Shown here: in pieces, positions 45,200 through 54,246 of the stretch
Layout: every line of letters starts with the position of its first letter
Numbering within the stretch: the stretch's first letter is position 1
From: Labilibacter sediminis
GTDB lineage: Bacteria; Bacteroidota; Bacteroidia; Bacteroidales; Marinilabiliaceae
Length of the DNA: 64,000 bases
Assembly (NCBI RefSeq): GCF_005877885.1
Contig: NZ_VCHY01000009.1
Span: 124,001 to 188,000, forward strand
Direction: 5' to 3'
Notes under the pieces: model-generated
Database searches by the model: none
Seen by the model: only the letters and a program-made list of their open reading frames with translations
What the model was told of the DNA's origin: nothing
Position numbers and translations under genes: made by a program

Positions 45200-45802
45200 C
45201 TAATAAATATATTTAAAGCCAAAGGAAAGAGTCAGCCAATTTTCGGCATCATGATTCTTGGTTTTAACGGCTGTATTGTACTGCGCATTAACATTAAAAT
45301 TTGTTTTATAATTTAATGGTACGCTAAAGCCTACTTGAGGTGCAATACCGAAATGCCAGGTTTTAGACTGATCTCTAAACAATCCCATGTCAGTCTTCCT
45401 GTCGATATAATATGTACCCAAACCTAAACCTACATGCGGAACAATAACAGTCTCCTGTCCTAAAGGATAATATAACCCATTGGCTAACAAAGGAACACTT
45501 GTCATATAACGATATTGTTTACCTGTGATGGCTCCGTTATTAATAGGATATGTATCCTTAGGTAGTTCCTTATAAAAAGTTTGAAAATTAGTCTGGAATC
45601 CGATGCTTACTTTATCATCGGCCAAAAACTTACCATACTCAAGGCCAAACCCTCTAAAACTAGTTTCATCAATAAATGTTTTGGTATCGCCTGTTCCAAA
45701 ACCTATTGGGTAGTTTATAATAGTATACTTTTCCTGTGCAAAACCGGATACTCCAAGCATTAATAACAATCCGGCAATATATAAAGCTTTCATATTCTTC
45801 AT
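45200..45802 (-). CDS. Small outer-membrane beta-barrel protein
   Basis: A 200-residue exported protein: signal peptide MKALYIAGLLLMLGVSGFAQ, then an eight-strand-like barrel (alternating aromatic strands, GLEYGKFLADDKVSIGFQTN; ending LSFGFKYIY). It resembles the porin_family/OmpW-like small barrels of Bacteroidota. Ligand unknown. It is the last gene of the group leading to the terminator at 45146-45177. Confidence 0.7.
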   Translation of the reverse strand: MKNMKALYIAGLLLMLGVSGFAQEKYTIINYPIGFGTGDTKTFIDETSFRGFGLEYGKFLADDKVSIGFQTNFQTFYKELPKDTYPINNGAITGKQYRYMTSVPLLANGLYYPLGQETVIVPHVGLGLGTYYIDRKTDMGLFRDQSKTWHFGIAPQVGFSVPLNYKTNFNVNAQYNTAVKTKNHDAENWLTLSFGFKYIY

Positions 45803-45819
45803 GTTTAATATTTTATCTA

Positions 45820-46497
45820 TTAATTATTAAAAGGAGCCTGATTAAACATATCTTCAATACCAGTTTCCAGCCTGCTTTCAATATAAGCATCTGATCCTTG
45901 CATTAATCCGTTTACTATACCTATAAAAAACACAGGATAAATATCTTCTTCATCTTCTTTAGGGTTTTCAACAGGATTATTCATATCTCCATATTCAACA
46001 AGTAAACTTCCAACTTTATAACTATAACCAACAGGATAGCCCCAACCAGGATACCCCGGGTATCCCGGATAGCCCCAGCCCGGGTAACCCCAACCAGGAT
46101 AATAACCCCAGCCAGGATAACCCCACCAGTAATATCCATAGTTTTCATCAACAATAATTGAAACAGCTACCATAAAATCAGGTTTATCCTCTGGATTATT
46201 AGGATCAACTTCCACTCTGACATATCCTTGTGCTGCCATATTAGCCTCTATTTGTGCTATGATTTCTTTATCCCAGTCCCTGTCAATATCATCCTCTTCT
46301 TCACCATCAATAATGTGAACAATAGTATCAGACATCGTATACTCCAATGGTTGGTCAAAATCATATTCAGGATCAAAACGCGTGATGGTTACATCCAGCT
46401 CATCTACATATTCTGCACCCAGTTTTTTGCAACTTGATGATATGGCCAAAACAACAACAAGGCCAATTAATACAATGGTATTCTTCATTATTCTCAT
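45820..46497 (-). CDS. DUF4136 lipoprotein with Gly/Tyr/Trp/Pro-rich repeats
   Basis: A 225-residue lipoprotein (lipobox SSSC, cysteine near residue 23) of DUF4136 type: DVTITRFDPEYDFDQ near residue 35 and VAVSIIVDENYGYYWWGYPG near 130. A central low-complexity block repeats WGYPG/YPG units for about 35 residues, which may contribute to surface interaction. The preferred start may be the second ATG (MKNTIVLIGL, three codons in). It lies 17 bp upstream of the small OMP gene. Confidence 0.75.
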   Translation of the reverse strand: MRIMKNTIVLIGLVVVLAISSSCKKLGAEYVDELDVTITRFDPEYDFDQPLEYTMSDTIVHIIDGEEEDDIDRDWDKEIIAQIEANMAAQGYVRVEVDPNNPEDKPDFMVAVSIIVDENYGYYWWGYPGWGYYPGWGYPGWGYPGYPGYPGWGYPVGYSYKVGSLLVEYGDMNNPVENPKEDEEDIYPVFFIGIVNGLMQGSDAYIESRLETGIEDMFNQAPFNN

Positions 46498-46505
46498 TTT
46501 TAAAG

Positions 46506-47087
46506 TTATATTATTGGAGTTCCTTTATAAACTTTTGAGTGTTGAACCGGAACCAAAACTCCACTATATCTTACACTACTTGCACTATTTCCTTTAACGG
46601 TAGCATCAACCATTTCTCCTGTGCCATTACAATTCATTCGAATATCAAATGAACCCAAGGCACTGGTAACCATTACAACAATATAATAGCTTTCCTTTTT
46701 CTCATTGTAATCTACCTCATACTTCGATACTTTTCCTCTAACAGAAACACCGCCTACTCCGTTGGCACCAAGTCCTGAATTTGAACCTAGCTGCACAAAA
46801 GCATTTTCGCCTTCAATAGCTATAAAATTAATATTAGAAGGTACATTTACCGAGCCTCCTCGGCGACCAAAAAGTCTATCAGCCTCCAGAACCCAGCTGG
46901 AACTGTCAATAGCATTTTTAGTTAAAATCGTCAAATGCTTATTTATTAAAGCTTTTTCTTTTTCCTTTTTCTCACGCTCAATAGCACGTCTTTCTTTACG
47001 AGTCAATTCCTTTGTTGATTCCTGTGCCTCTACAATGGAAAAGCTAAACACGACTACTAAAGCAAATAATACTAGTCTCATAATCAT
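46506..47087 (-). CDS. DUF4251 exported protein
   Basis: A 193-residue exported protein with signal peptide (MRLVLFALVVVFSFSIVEAQ). A basic coiled segment (KELTRKERRAIEREKKEKEK) is followed by a compact beta domain typical of DUF4251 (FGRRGGSVNVPSNINFIAI; GANGVGGVSVRGKVSKYEV; MNCNGTGEMVDATVKGN). Function unknown. It is 8 bp upstream of the DUF4136 gene on the same strand and forms an operon with it. Confidence 0.82.
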   Translation of the reverse strand: MIMRLVLFALVVVFSFSIVEAQESTKELTRKERRAIEREKKEKEKALINKHLTILTKNAIDSSSWVLEADRLFGRRGGSVNVPSNINFIAIEGENAFVQLGSNSGLGANGVGGVSVRGKVSKYEVDYNEKKESYYIVVMVTSALGSFDIRMNCNGTGEMVDATVKGNSASSVRYSGVLVPVQHSKVYKGTPII

Positions 47088-47243
47088 TTATTTAATTAAC
47101 ACTTTGGTTTGTTTAGTTTCAGGGTATTTTCATTAAACAACTTATTATGCAAAAAGTTGAACAATAGATTTCCTTTCTCGAAAGATAATCCCATTTTTTT
47201 GAACAATTACAATAATTGTTTGAATTTTCTGCAACAACCATGC

Positions 47244-48443
47244 CTAATACCATTTCAAACGGTATCCAATATTCCACTCAATAAAATCGGCAACAGAAAA
47301 ATCGTGCGCCCGCACTAAAATACCAGAGTACATATCATTCTTAAAGTGGTACTTAAATCCAAACTTTTGATATAAACGAGGTAATTGATTTGGAACTTCT
47401 TTTCTAAACACAAAAGCTCCTAAATAAGAGCTTATAGACAGCCTGTCGATTGTAAACTCATAAGTACCGTAAACACCTAGCGTAATTTTATCACTCAATG
47501 ATCCTTCTTTTGTTTTTTCTGCTGTGCCATCTTCTTTTACCCTTATCTCAGCATTTCTGGATCCATCGTATGAGATATCAACTCCGGCACCAAACTTATT
47601 TTTCCACGAAATTTGCTTCAGATAAGCAGCTGATATATTTACCAACGGATACGCAATATCCTGATATTGATCCTTTAAACCTTCATATTTAGTAGTATCA
47701 TATTTCAGCTGTCGCGCTCCCAAGCCTATATGCATGGCCAACTCAGCATTTTGCTCATACTTTTCAATACTTTTTCGAATAAAGTCGGGTTGTTCCCTAA
47801 ACTTATAGTTCACCTGTATGTAGGGTGAAATTAAATTAATACCGCTATTAGGTTGCCGAGTACTACCGTTTGAAAAATGAGTAAAACCAAAACCACCCTT
47901 TAAGTCGAAATGTTTAGATAACTGGTATTGATAATATAAGGTAGCATCAATATATACAGTACGATATGATCCTACGGCAAAATTCAAAGGATTTTCATAA
48001 GTATCGTAAGGTTCCCAGTTGTAAGTTAGTCCAAAACCTAATTCATAACCAAAGCTGGACCTGTTCCACCTTTTCAATGGTAAACCAATAAAACCGTATA
48101 GAGCATTGGGGTATCCCAATTCATCACTATTAAAAAAGTCAGCAGTATAAAAACCGATACCATAATAGGGAAAATTAAAGATATGATGCCATTTCTGACT
48201 ACCATCCGTTTGCCGCCCATACTCCAGTGCAAAAGCCTGATAATAATCTATGGGTTCACCTTTGGCATTATCACCGGCTAAAAATTCATTGGTAGGAAGT
48301 ACTGTTCCCCACCTATACCTAAAATTTATAAAGTTGTGCTTTTTTTTCTTCTTAATGGAGTCGTTTTGAGTTTCCTGTGCATTTATATTTCCCACAAGAG
48401 TAACCAGAAATAATGAGATTAATACCCATCTTATTTTCATCAT
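47244..48443 (-). CDS. PagL-like acyloxyacyl hydrolase (lipid A deacylase)
   Basis: A 399-residue exported outer-membrane protein (signal peptide MMKIRWVLISLFLVTLVGNI). The PagL-type active-site pattern FTHFSNGSTRQPNSGIN contains the catalytic His and Ser, and a Gly/Asp-rich beta-barrel surrounds it. PagL removes the 3-O acyl chain of lipid A in Gram-negatives. At 399 residues it is more than twice the size of classical PagL (about 185), with a long C-terminal region of further strands. It is the first gene of a group ending at 45200 and is divergent from an LpxR-like gene. Confidence 0.78.
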   Translation of the reverse strand: MMKIRWVLISLFLVTLVGNINAQETQNDSIKKKKKHNFINFRYRWGTVLPTNEFLAGDNAKGEPIDYYQAFALEYGRQTDGSQKWHHIFNFPYYGIGFYTADFFNSDELGYPNALYGFIGLPLKRWNRSSFGYELGFGLTYNWEPYDTYENPLNFAVGSYRTVYIDATLYYQYQLSKHFDLKGGFGFTHFSNGSTRQPNSGINLISPYIQVNYKFREQPDFIRKSIEKYEQNAELAMHIGLGARQLKYDTTKYEGLKDQYQDIAYPLVNISAAYLKQISWKNKFGAGVDISYDGSRNAEIRVKEDGTAEKTKEGSLSDKITLGVYGTYEFTIDRLSISSYLGAFVFRKEVPNQLPRLYQKFGFKYHFKNDMYSGILVRAHDFSVADFIEWNIGYRLKWY

Positions 48444-48633
48444 TTGCTAATAGTTTAGTTAAATATTAAAAATAATAAAGTTGCAATTTACAGTAAAGCA
48501 TTTACTGCTCAAAATATAAACCTGAATGAAATTTGTCTGTCTGTTATCATCAATCAGCCTGTTTTAAACAATTTAAAAGCTATTTACAAAAATTGGCAGA
48601 TTTTTTGATGTCATCATTTCAAATCCAATTTAC

Positions 48634-49605
48634 ATGATGAGACAATTTTCAATCGTACTCCTGTTTTTATTTCAAATAAGTATTGTTGCTCAGCAAACTA
48701 ACGGCTTACTTAATTATAAAGACTTTACATCTTACAAGCTTATTTGGGAGAACGATGTCATGTTTCAAACAGACTATTACTATACCCAGGGGTTAGCCAT
48801 GGAACTAATCCATTCACATTTCCAAAAAAATCCGGTCAATCACCTTTTCTTTTTTAATAAGTTTAACACCAACAAACAGGTTTATGGAATATCCCTGCAT
48901 CAACAAATGTTTACTCCATTAGATATTAAAAAGGAAAATATATTATACGGCGACAGACCTTATGCAGGCTTGCTATACCTGAAATCTTTCTCAAAATCTG
49001 CGAATACAGAGAAAAAATACCTGATAAAAAGTGAATTGGATATTGGATTAATAGGCCCAAGTAGTCTGGCGGATATTACCCAATACAAATTCCATGAAAT
49101 ATCTGATAACCATCTGCCCAACGGATGGATCAATCAAATAAAACAGGTGCCAATTATTAATTACAATGTTTCATATTATAAAGGGATTTACGAAACTAAT
49201 TCATCAACCTTCATGGCATATGGAAGAGGGCGCATTGGTAGTTTATATGATGATATTCAACTTGGAATAGAATACAGGTTTGGGTATTTGAATTCTTTTT
49301 TTGAAACGATAGGTGAGGACACGTATTTGAAAAGTAATAAATGGCAAGCCTACTTAACTTTATCTCCGAACTTAACTTTTGTAGGTTACAACGCGACTTT
49401 ACAAGGAAATGTATTCAAAAAAAATCACCAGACCTATATAATAAGACCTGATGACATTGAACGTGTTGTTTATGGTTTTGATGGATCTGCATCCATTATA
49501 TTTAAAGGGGTTGGCATTTCATACCAGCTCAACTTTCAATCTCCTGAATTTAGAGATGGTTTGCACCACCTTTTTCATTCAACCTCGTTTATTTTTAGAT
49601 TTTAA
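48634..49605 (+). CDS. LpxR-like lipid A 3'-O-deacylase (DUF2219)
   Basis: A 323-residue outer-membrane barrel. The LpxR pattern is present near the N-terminus: ENDVMFQTDYYYTQGL (Asn-Asp and Thr-Asp of the Ca-dependent site) and GDRPYAGLLYL near residue 110, followed by QVPIINYNVSYYKG. LpxR removes the 3'-acyloxyacyl group of lipid A. Signal peptide MRQFSIVLLFLFQISIVAQQ. The C-terminal strand ends SFIFRF. It is divergent from the PagL-like gene, so two lipid A deacylase genes share one promoter region (48444-48633). Confidence 0.8.
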   Translation: MMRQFSIVLLFLFQISIVAQQTNGLLNYKDFTSYKLIWENDVMFQTDYYYTQGLAMELIHSHFQKNPVNHLFFFNKFNTNKQVYGISLHQQMFTPLDIKKENILYGDRPYAGLLYLKSFSKSANTEKKYLIKSELDIGLIGPSSLADITQYKFHEISDNHLPNGWINQIKQVPIINYNVSYYKGIYETNSSTFMAYGRGRIGSLYDDIQLGIEYRFGYLNSFFETIGEDTYLKSNKWQAYLTLSPNLTFVGYNATLQGNVFKKNHQTYIIRPDDIERVVYGFDGSASIIFKGVGISYQLNFQSPEFRDGLHHLFHSTSFIFRF

Positions 49606-49612
49606 CCTGAGT

Positions 49613-50179
49613 TTACTTACTCATATAAGTAAGCTCTAATTCATACATTCTGGAAACATAATCACCAGGGCCAATCGGCGAAGGAATTATAACAGTACTC
49701 TTACCAAACAAACGCATATTGGTAATGGCTTCAACAATGCCCGGGTATATTCCTCTGTAGCTTAAACTTGAAGCATCATCTCCAATGGTAAAATACTCTG
49801 GATTTGCTTGATAATAATTACTTCCGCTGGCAAATGCTCGGGCAATACCTGCAGTATCTTCTAAAATTCGGTAAGAAACATATCTATAACCTACTTCTGT
49901 GCCTGCTTTTGGCAGATCACCAGAACCTGTTTTCATTTCAAAATAAATCATACCCGACTCTAAAGAATGGTCAATAGTATCAACAGCCATATCCGTTAAC
50001 AACTCTTTTGTTGTAAATCCTTCCGGATTATCATCTTCCTCAACATACTCCAAAAACTCATCCAACAATTCCATTTCGGCAGCAACAAGCTGATTGTGCG
50101 ATTGGTACTTTGTTGTTTCACAGCTTACAAATATGATGATTGCTAATAGGGAAAATAATTTTGCTAAGAACTTAACCAT
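49613..50179 (-). CDS. FKBP-like lipoprotein, degenerate
   Basis: A 188-residue lipoprotein (lipobox FVSC, Cys near residue 20). The region after residue 75 follows the FKBP fold pattern (ESGMIYFEMKTGSGDLPKAG, then GYRYVSYRI, SLSYRGIYPGIVEAITNMRL, VIIPSPIGPGDYV), but several of the aromatic pocket residues are changed, so prolyl isomerase activity is doubtful. It may be a chaperone-like envelope protein. Next on the same strand upstream is a clearer FKBP lipoprotein. Confidence 0.65.
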   Translation of the reverse strand: MVKFLAKLFSLLAIIIFVSCETTKYQSHNQLVAAEMELLDEFLEYVEEDDNPEGFTTKELLTDMAVDTIDHSLESGMIYFEMKTGSGDLPKAGTEVGYRYVSYRILEDTAGIARAFASGSNYYQANPEYFTIGDDASSLSYRGIYPGIVEAITNMRLFGKSTVIIPSPIGPGDYVSRMYELELTYMSK

Positions 50180-50326
50180 TTCTTTAATGTTGATATATTA
50201 TTAATATTAAACCGCAAAGAAAGCCTTTTATTATTTTCAATCAAAAAAAACTGAATTAAATATAAATCCCTAATTCAAATTTGACTGACAATCCACGCTT
50301 CATTTACATTTACTATAAAAAACCTT

Positions 50327-50860
50327 TTACTTTTTTTCTAACTCCTTTACTTCAACTGTATACACTAATATTGACCTTCCGGGTATTTTATCATCATCTC
50401 CAACCAATCCATAGGCTCTATGCGGAGGCATAATAAATGTAGCTTTGGACCCTTTTCGCAATAACAATATTCCTTCTTCCAATCCGGATTCTACTCCTCC
50501 CTGCCCTATTAAAAAAGATTTTAATCCTAATGAATCAGATGAATAACACATTTCTCCATCCAATAAGGAAACATCATACGCAATTTTTACCACATCTCCT
50601 TTTTTGGCCAGCGCTCCTTCTCCCTTTTCAATAATCTGATACCACAAGCCGGTTTTAGTTTCCTTCATTTGCAGTTCATTGCGCTCAATATACTCTTTTA
50701 TAATAGCGGCGTCCTTTTCAACCAAATACCTGTTGGCCGAAATCAGATCTTCAGAAGTAATATTCCTCTTTTGCTGTTTCTCGCTGCTTTGCATTTTGCA
50801 ACCAACAACAAACATTAATATCGTACATATGAAAACGAGTGAGTATTTGTTATAGTTCAT
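50327..50860 (-). CDS. FKBP-type peptidyl-prolyl isomerase lipoprotein
   Basis: A 177-residue lipoprotein: MNYNKYSLVFICTILMF with lipobox VVGC (Cys near residue 21), followed by a linker and a FKBP domain (KTGLWYQIIEKGEGALAKKG; GVESGLEEGILLLRKGSK; IMPPHRAYGL). It probably helps fold exported proteins. In Bacteroidota the gliding-motility protein GldI is of this type and often sits by a DHH phosphoesterase; this is a possible name, not an assignment. The start at 50860 overlaps the nrnA stop by 11 bp; an upstream start would run into nrnA. Confidence 0.85.
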   Translation of the reverse strand: MNYNKYSLVFICTILMFVVGCKMQSSEKQQKRNITSEDLISANRYLVEKDAAIIKEYIERNELQMKETKTGLWYQIIEKGEGALAKKGDVVKIAYDVSLLDGEMCYSSDSLGLKSFLIGQGGVESGLEEGILLLRKGSKATFIMPPHRAYGLVGDDDKIPGRSILVYTVEVKELEKK

Positions 50861-51875
50861 TGTTAGCATATTTATTGAAGAATAAAGGAAGTTCAGTCTT
50901 AAATTTCTCAACGGTTTCATCTAAAGATAATTTAGACTCTCCTCCTGCTGCGTTTCTGTGACCTCCACCATTAAAGTTTTGCTCAGAAAATTGATTTACC
51001 GGAAAATCACCTCTCGACCTGAATGAGCATTTTACTTTATCATCTTTAACCATAAAAAATGCCGAAATATTTATTCCTTCAATACCTAAAGGATAATTCA
51101 CAAATCCCTCGGTATCTCCAGGCTGAAAACAGTGTTCTTTTAGCTCTTGTTCATCCAGCCACATATAAGCAGCTCCCTGTTCCGGCATCAGTATTAATTT
51201 TTTTCCCAATACATGCCCCAGTAATTTCATCCTGTAAAAAGAGTTACTATGAAAAACCAGCTGATGAATGTTATCCTTATCAATCTCTTTTTCAAGCAAA
51301 CCTGCCACAATTCTGTATGTTTCCGGATTCGAAGAATTATAGCTAAGTGAGCCTGTATCAGTCATAATACCTGTATAAAAACATTCTGCAGCATTTTTAT
51401 CCACAAACTGATTCCACTCCAATAATGTCATCACACGACAAGCTAACTCACATGTTGATGAAGATTGTGGGACCGAAATCATGATATCAGCAATTTCTTC
51501 AGGGTATGGGTGATGATCAATCATTACCTTGATTGCTGAACTTTTTCCTAATATATCGCCTAAATCACCAGCTCTTTTCAGTGCATTAAAATCAACAAAT
51601 ATCAACAATTGGGCTTTCTCAATTTCAGTTATTGCACTATCTGCTGAAGCCTCAAAATCAATGGACTGATCAATACCCGGCATCCAATCTAAAAATCGCG
51701 GAAAAGCCGATGCCGTAACTACCTTTACATCTTTACCCAAATTAGTTAAGGTATGATAGAGCCCTAACGAAGAACCCATGGCATCCCCATCGGGATTAAG
51801 GTGAGGAATTATGACAATATGGTTGGCATTCTGTATATTTAACTTTAACCTTTCCAGGTCTGAATTGTTTATCAT
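50850..51875 (-). CDS. nrnA: DHH-family bifunctional oligoribonuclease/PAP phosphatase NrnA
   Basis: A 341-residue phosphodiesterase of the DHH/DHHA1 family that degrades short RNA and pAp. Motifs: HLNPDGDAMGSSLG (residues about 24-37), IFVDFNALKRAG (the metal Asp), IDHHPYPEEIAD (DHH), MTDTGSLSY, and the C-terminal DHHA1 GGGHRNAAGG. Cytoplasmic. It is the first gene of a pair with the FKBP lipoprotein (11-bp overlap). Confidence 0.93.
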   Translation of the reverse strand: MINNSDLERLKLNIQNANHIVIIPHLNPDGDAMGSSLGLYHTLTNLGKDVKVVTASAFPRFLDWMPGIDQSIDFEASADSAITEIEKAQLLIFVDFNALKRAGDLGDILGKSSAIKVMIDHHPYPEEIADIMISVPQSSSTCELACRVMTLLEWNQFVDKNAAECFYTGIMTDTGSLSYNSSNPETYRIVAGLLEKEIDKDNIHQLVFHSNSFYRMKLLGHVLGKKLILMPEQGAAYMWLDEQELKEHCFQPGDTEGFVNYPLGIEGINISAFFMVKDDKVKCSFRSRGDFPVNQFSEQNFNGGGHRNAAGGESKLSLDETVEKFKTELPLFFNKYANNEL

Positions 51876-52082
51876 ATCTGTATTTTAAAAACCCAAAGAT
51901 AGTTATTTATAAAAACAGAATTTTGCCATGATAGAAAATATTCCTATTATTAATAAATGATCCATTGGAAATAAGATTATTGCATGAAATATTCTTTTTA
52001 AAGGAATATTTTACCAAAAATACTTAAACTATCAATGGATATTTTCTTATTATCTTAAGTTTTAATCTTTAAACAAAATACT

Positions 52083-52502
52083 ATGAATGGAGACAAAACA
52101 CTTACTATTATAAAGCCATTTGCTGTAAAGAATGGAAAACTAGGAGCCATTCTTGCCAAAATAGAGGAATCTGGATATCGTTTTTGTGCTATCAAAACAT
52201 TGAAATTAGATAAATATGAAGCAGAAAGCTTTTACGAGGAACACAAAGGAAAACCTTTTTTTGATGAATTAACTGACTTTATGTCTTCAGGGCCAATAAC
52301 AGCCGCAATACTTGAGAAAGAAAATGCGGTAACTGATTTTAGGTTTTTAATTGGCGCTACTGATCCATCGGAAGCTAAGGAAGGAACCATCCGCAAAATG
52401 TTTGCTACAGATAAAACACACAATGCTATTCACGGCTCAGATAGTGATCAAAGCGCTGAGCGAGAATGTGATTTCTTTTTTAGTAAAAGAGAAAGATTAT
52501 AG
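52083..52502 (+). CDS. ndk: Nucleoside diphosphate kinase
   Basis: A 139-residue kinase exchanging gamma-phosphates among nucleotides. It has the expected TLTIIKPFAVKNGKLGAIL, the conserved KTLKLDKYEAESFYEEHKGK, GATDPSEAKEGTIRKMF and NAIHGSDSDQSAERECDFF, where the first His is the phosphohistidine. Length is typical for bacterial Ndk. It converges with the dciA-like gene and is 3 bp from its stop. Confidence 0.96.
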   Translation: MNGDKTLTIIKPFAVKNGKLGAILAKIEESGYRFCAIKTLKLDKYEAESFYEEHKGKPFFDELTDFMSSGPITAAILEKENAVTDFRFLIGATDPSEAKEGTIRKMFATDKTHNAIHGSDSDQSAERECDFFFSKRERL

Positions 52503-52504
52503 TA

Positions 52505-52795
52505 TTAGCGAATTACAATATCCATAACTATTTGATGCCCTACTTCATTGTTTAGGGCATCTTTTATTTTATCCTTCAGCATCAACAGCTCATTGCGCAT
52601 AACACTTGAGTTTATGCGAAGATACAAAGTACCGTTATGCATAAATATTTCGGTAGTGGCTTTTGCAACCGTTTTACCGATAACACCTTCCCACGAACGA
52701 ACAACCCTATTTTCCAACATCTTATGATCTAAATGTTGTCTTTTAAGAATTTCTGAAATAATTGCTTTTATTGGCTGTGCCTCTTTTTTTTCCAT
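52505..52795 (-). CDS. DUF721/DciA-family protein
   Basis: A 96-residue protein of the DUF721 family, to which DciA (a replicative helicase loader) belongs. Core motif: VVRSWEGVIGKTVAKATTEI and LYLRINSSVMRNELLMLKD. It lies one base downstream of recF on the same strand, a neighbourhood of replication/repair genes. Whether it acts as a helicase loader here is inference. Confidence 0.85.
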   Translation of the reverse strand: MEKKEAQPIKAIISEILKRQHLDHKMLENRVVRSWEGVIGKTVAKATTEIFMHNGTLYLRINSSVMRNELLMLKDKIKDALNNEVGHQIVMDIVIR

Positions 52796-52796
52796 C

Positions 52797-53912
52797 TTAT
52801 TCGTTCATTTGATATGAAACAAACTCTCCATTTTTAACTTCAAAAATAGAGTTTTGCTTATTTATGCGTTTCAAAATGGGTTCTATCCTGTTTATTTGGG
52901 TGTCAGTAATAAAAATCTGATTAAAGTTGTCTCCACCAACAAGCTCAATCAACCTATCTCCCCTTTGCCTGTCAAGCTTATCAAAAATATCGTCTAACAG
53001 CAGAATTGGCTTTACTTTTTTATGCCGGGCTAAAAAAATGAATTGCCCCAGCTTAAGCGATATTAAAAAGGTTTTTTTCTGACCTTGAGAACCCATTTTT
53101 TTTATCGGATATCCACCAATCTTAAATTCAACATCATCTTTATGAATTCCTTTAGTGCTATAACCTAAAACAACATCTCGTTGTCTGGCCTCTTTAAGAT
53201 CCTCTGCAAAATCATCAGCATTAAGCTGCGATTTATACTCAAACTCAACCACTTCATTGTTATCTGAAATAAAATTGTACATTTCATGAAAAACAAGCTT
53301 TAATTCAGCTAAGAACTGTCGGCGTGCAGAAGCTATTTTTTCACCTAATGCAATAATTTGAATATCCCATACATCAAGCATATTGTGTACTTCTGCATTA
53401 AGCACACTGTTATTTTTAAGAAATACGTTGCGCTGCGAAATAACCTTATTATACTTAATTAATTGATCAAGGTAAGTTTTATCATATTGAGAAATAACGC
53501 TATCTACATACTTACGCCTTAACTCGCTTCCTTCTACAATCAATGCATCATCCTGAGGTGAAATCATAACCAATGGCAGCAGACCGATATGATTAGAGAG
53601 CTTGTCGTATTCTTTTTTATTGCGTTTAAACTGTTTTTTTTGCCCTTTTTTTAAACCACAGTATATATGCTCTTCCTGATCATTTAAATCATATGTCCCC
53701 TGAATCACAAAAAAATCATTGTCATGATTTACATTTTGGCTGTCGACAGGATTAAAAAAACTTTTGCAAAAAGACATGTAATATATAGCATCCAGCATAT
53801 TGGTTTTTCCGGCACCATTAGAACCCACAAAACAATTAATCCCCTCTCTTAATTGAAGTTGAGCAAGTTTAATATTTTTAAAATTAATAAGGTGTAATTG
53901 TTTCAAAAACAT
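52797..53912 (-). CDS. recF: DNA replication and repair protein RecF
   Basis: A 371-residue SMC-like ATPase that helps load RecA at gaps. Walker A is FVGSNGAGKTNMLDAIYYMS, the signature region is KMGSQGQKKTFLISLKLGQ and Walker B is PILLLDDIFDKLD. The ATG at 53912 (MFLKQLHLINFKNI) matches the family start; an open frame extends upstream to 53966 but adds no recognisable sequence. The dciA-like gene follows immediately. Confidence 0.95.
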   Translation of the reverse strand: MFLKQLHLINFKNIKLAQLQLREGINCFVGSNGAGKTNMLDAIYYMSFCKSFFNPVDSQNVNHDNDFFVIQGTYDLNDQEEHIYCGLKKGQKKQFKRNKKEYDKLSNHIGLLPLVMISPQDDALIVEGSELRRKYVDSVISQYDKTYLDQLIKYNKVISQRNVFLKNNSVLNAEVHNMLDVWDIQIIALGEKIASARRQFLAELKLVFHEMYNFISDNNEVVEFEYKSQLNADDFAEDLKEARQRDVVLGYSTKGIHKDDVEFKIGGYPIKKMGSQGQKKTFLISLKLGQFIFLARHKKVKPILLLDDIFDKLDRQRGDRLIELVGGDNFNQIFITDTQINRIEPILKRINKQNSIFEVKNGEFVSYQMNE

Positions 53913-54191
53913 ATCAGTTCTTCTTTTCAGGCACAAATGTAAGTATTCCATAATAAATGAAAGCATCCATTTTTATCTACACCAATCGCAATACTTAAAA
54001 CACACCTCCCTTAAGCAACTGAATGAGTGGACCATTAATCAGGAAACACCAACCATTAAATACGAGTAAAAATATTTTAAAACTTTTGGATTATTATGAA
54101 CTCTGTTAATTATTATCTTTCAATATACAACCTGCTACTTCCATTACTATTAATTATTTTCAAAAAAACAGGAAAGATTTTCGACCACATA
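53913..54191. other. Intergenic region between recF and the TPR gene
   Basis: No ORF, repeat or terminator was recognised. It must hold the recF promoter, which was not identified, and it ends at the TPR promoter. Confidence 0.35.
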
Positions 54192-54222
54192 TTTTGATTT
54201 TTTCACAAAAGAACTACATTTG
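54192..54222 (+). promoter_or_regulatory. Promoter of TPR protein gene (TTTG-N19-TACATTTG)
   Basis: TTTG at 54192-54195 is separated by 19 bp from TACATTTG at 54215-54222. This is a near-ideal Bacteroidota promoter, 24 bp before the ATG at 54247. Confidence 0.75.
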
Positions 54223-54246
54223 CGTATCTATAAAAATAAATGATTC

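Noticed and set aside
52505-53912. Replication origin near recF/dciA-like genes
   Set aside because: No dnaA gene, no visible cluster of DnaA boxes and no strand switch typical of an origin was recognised.
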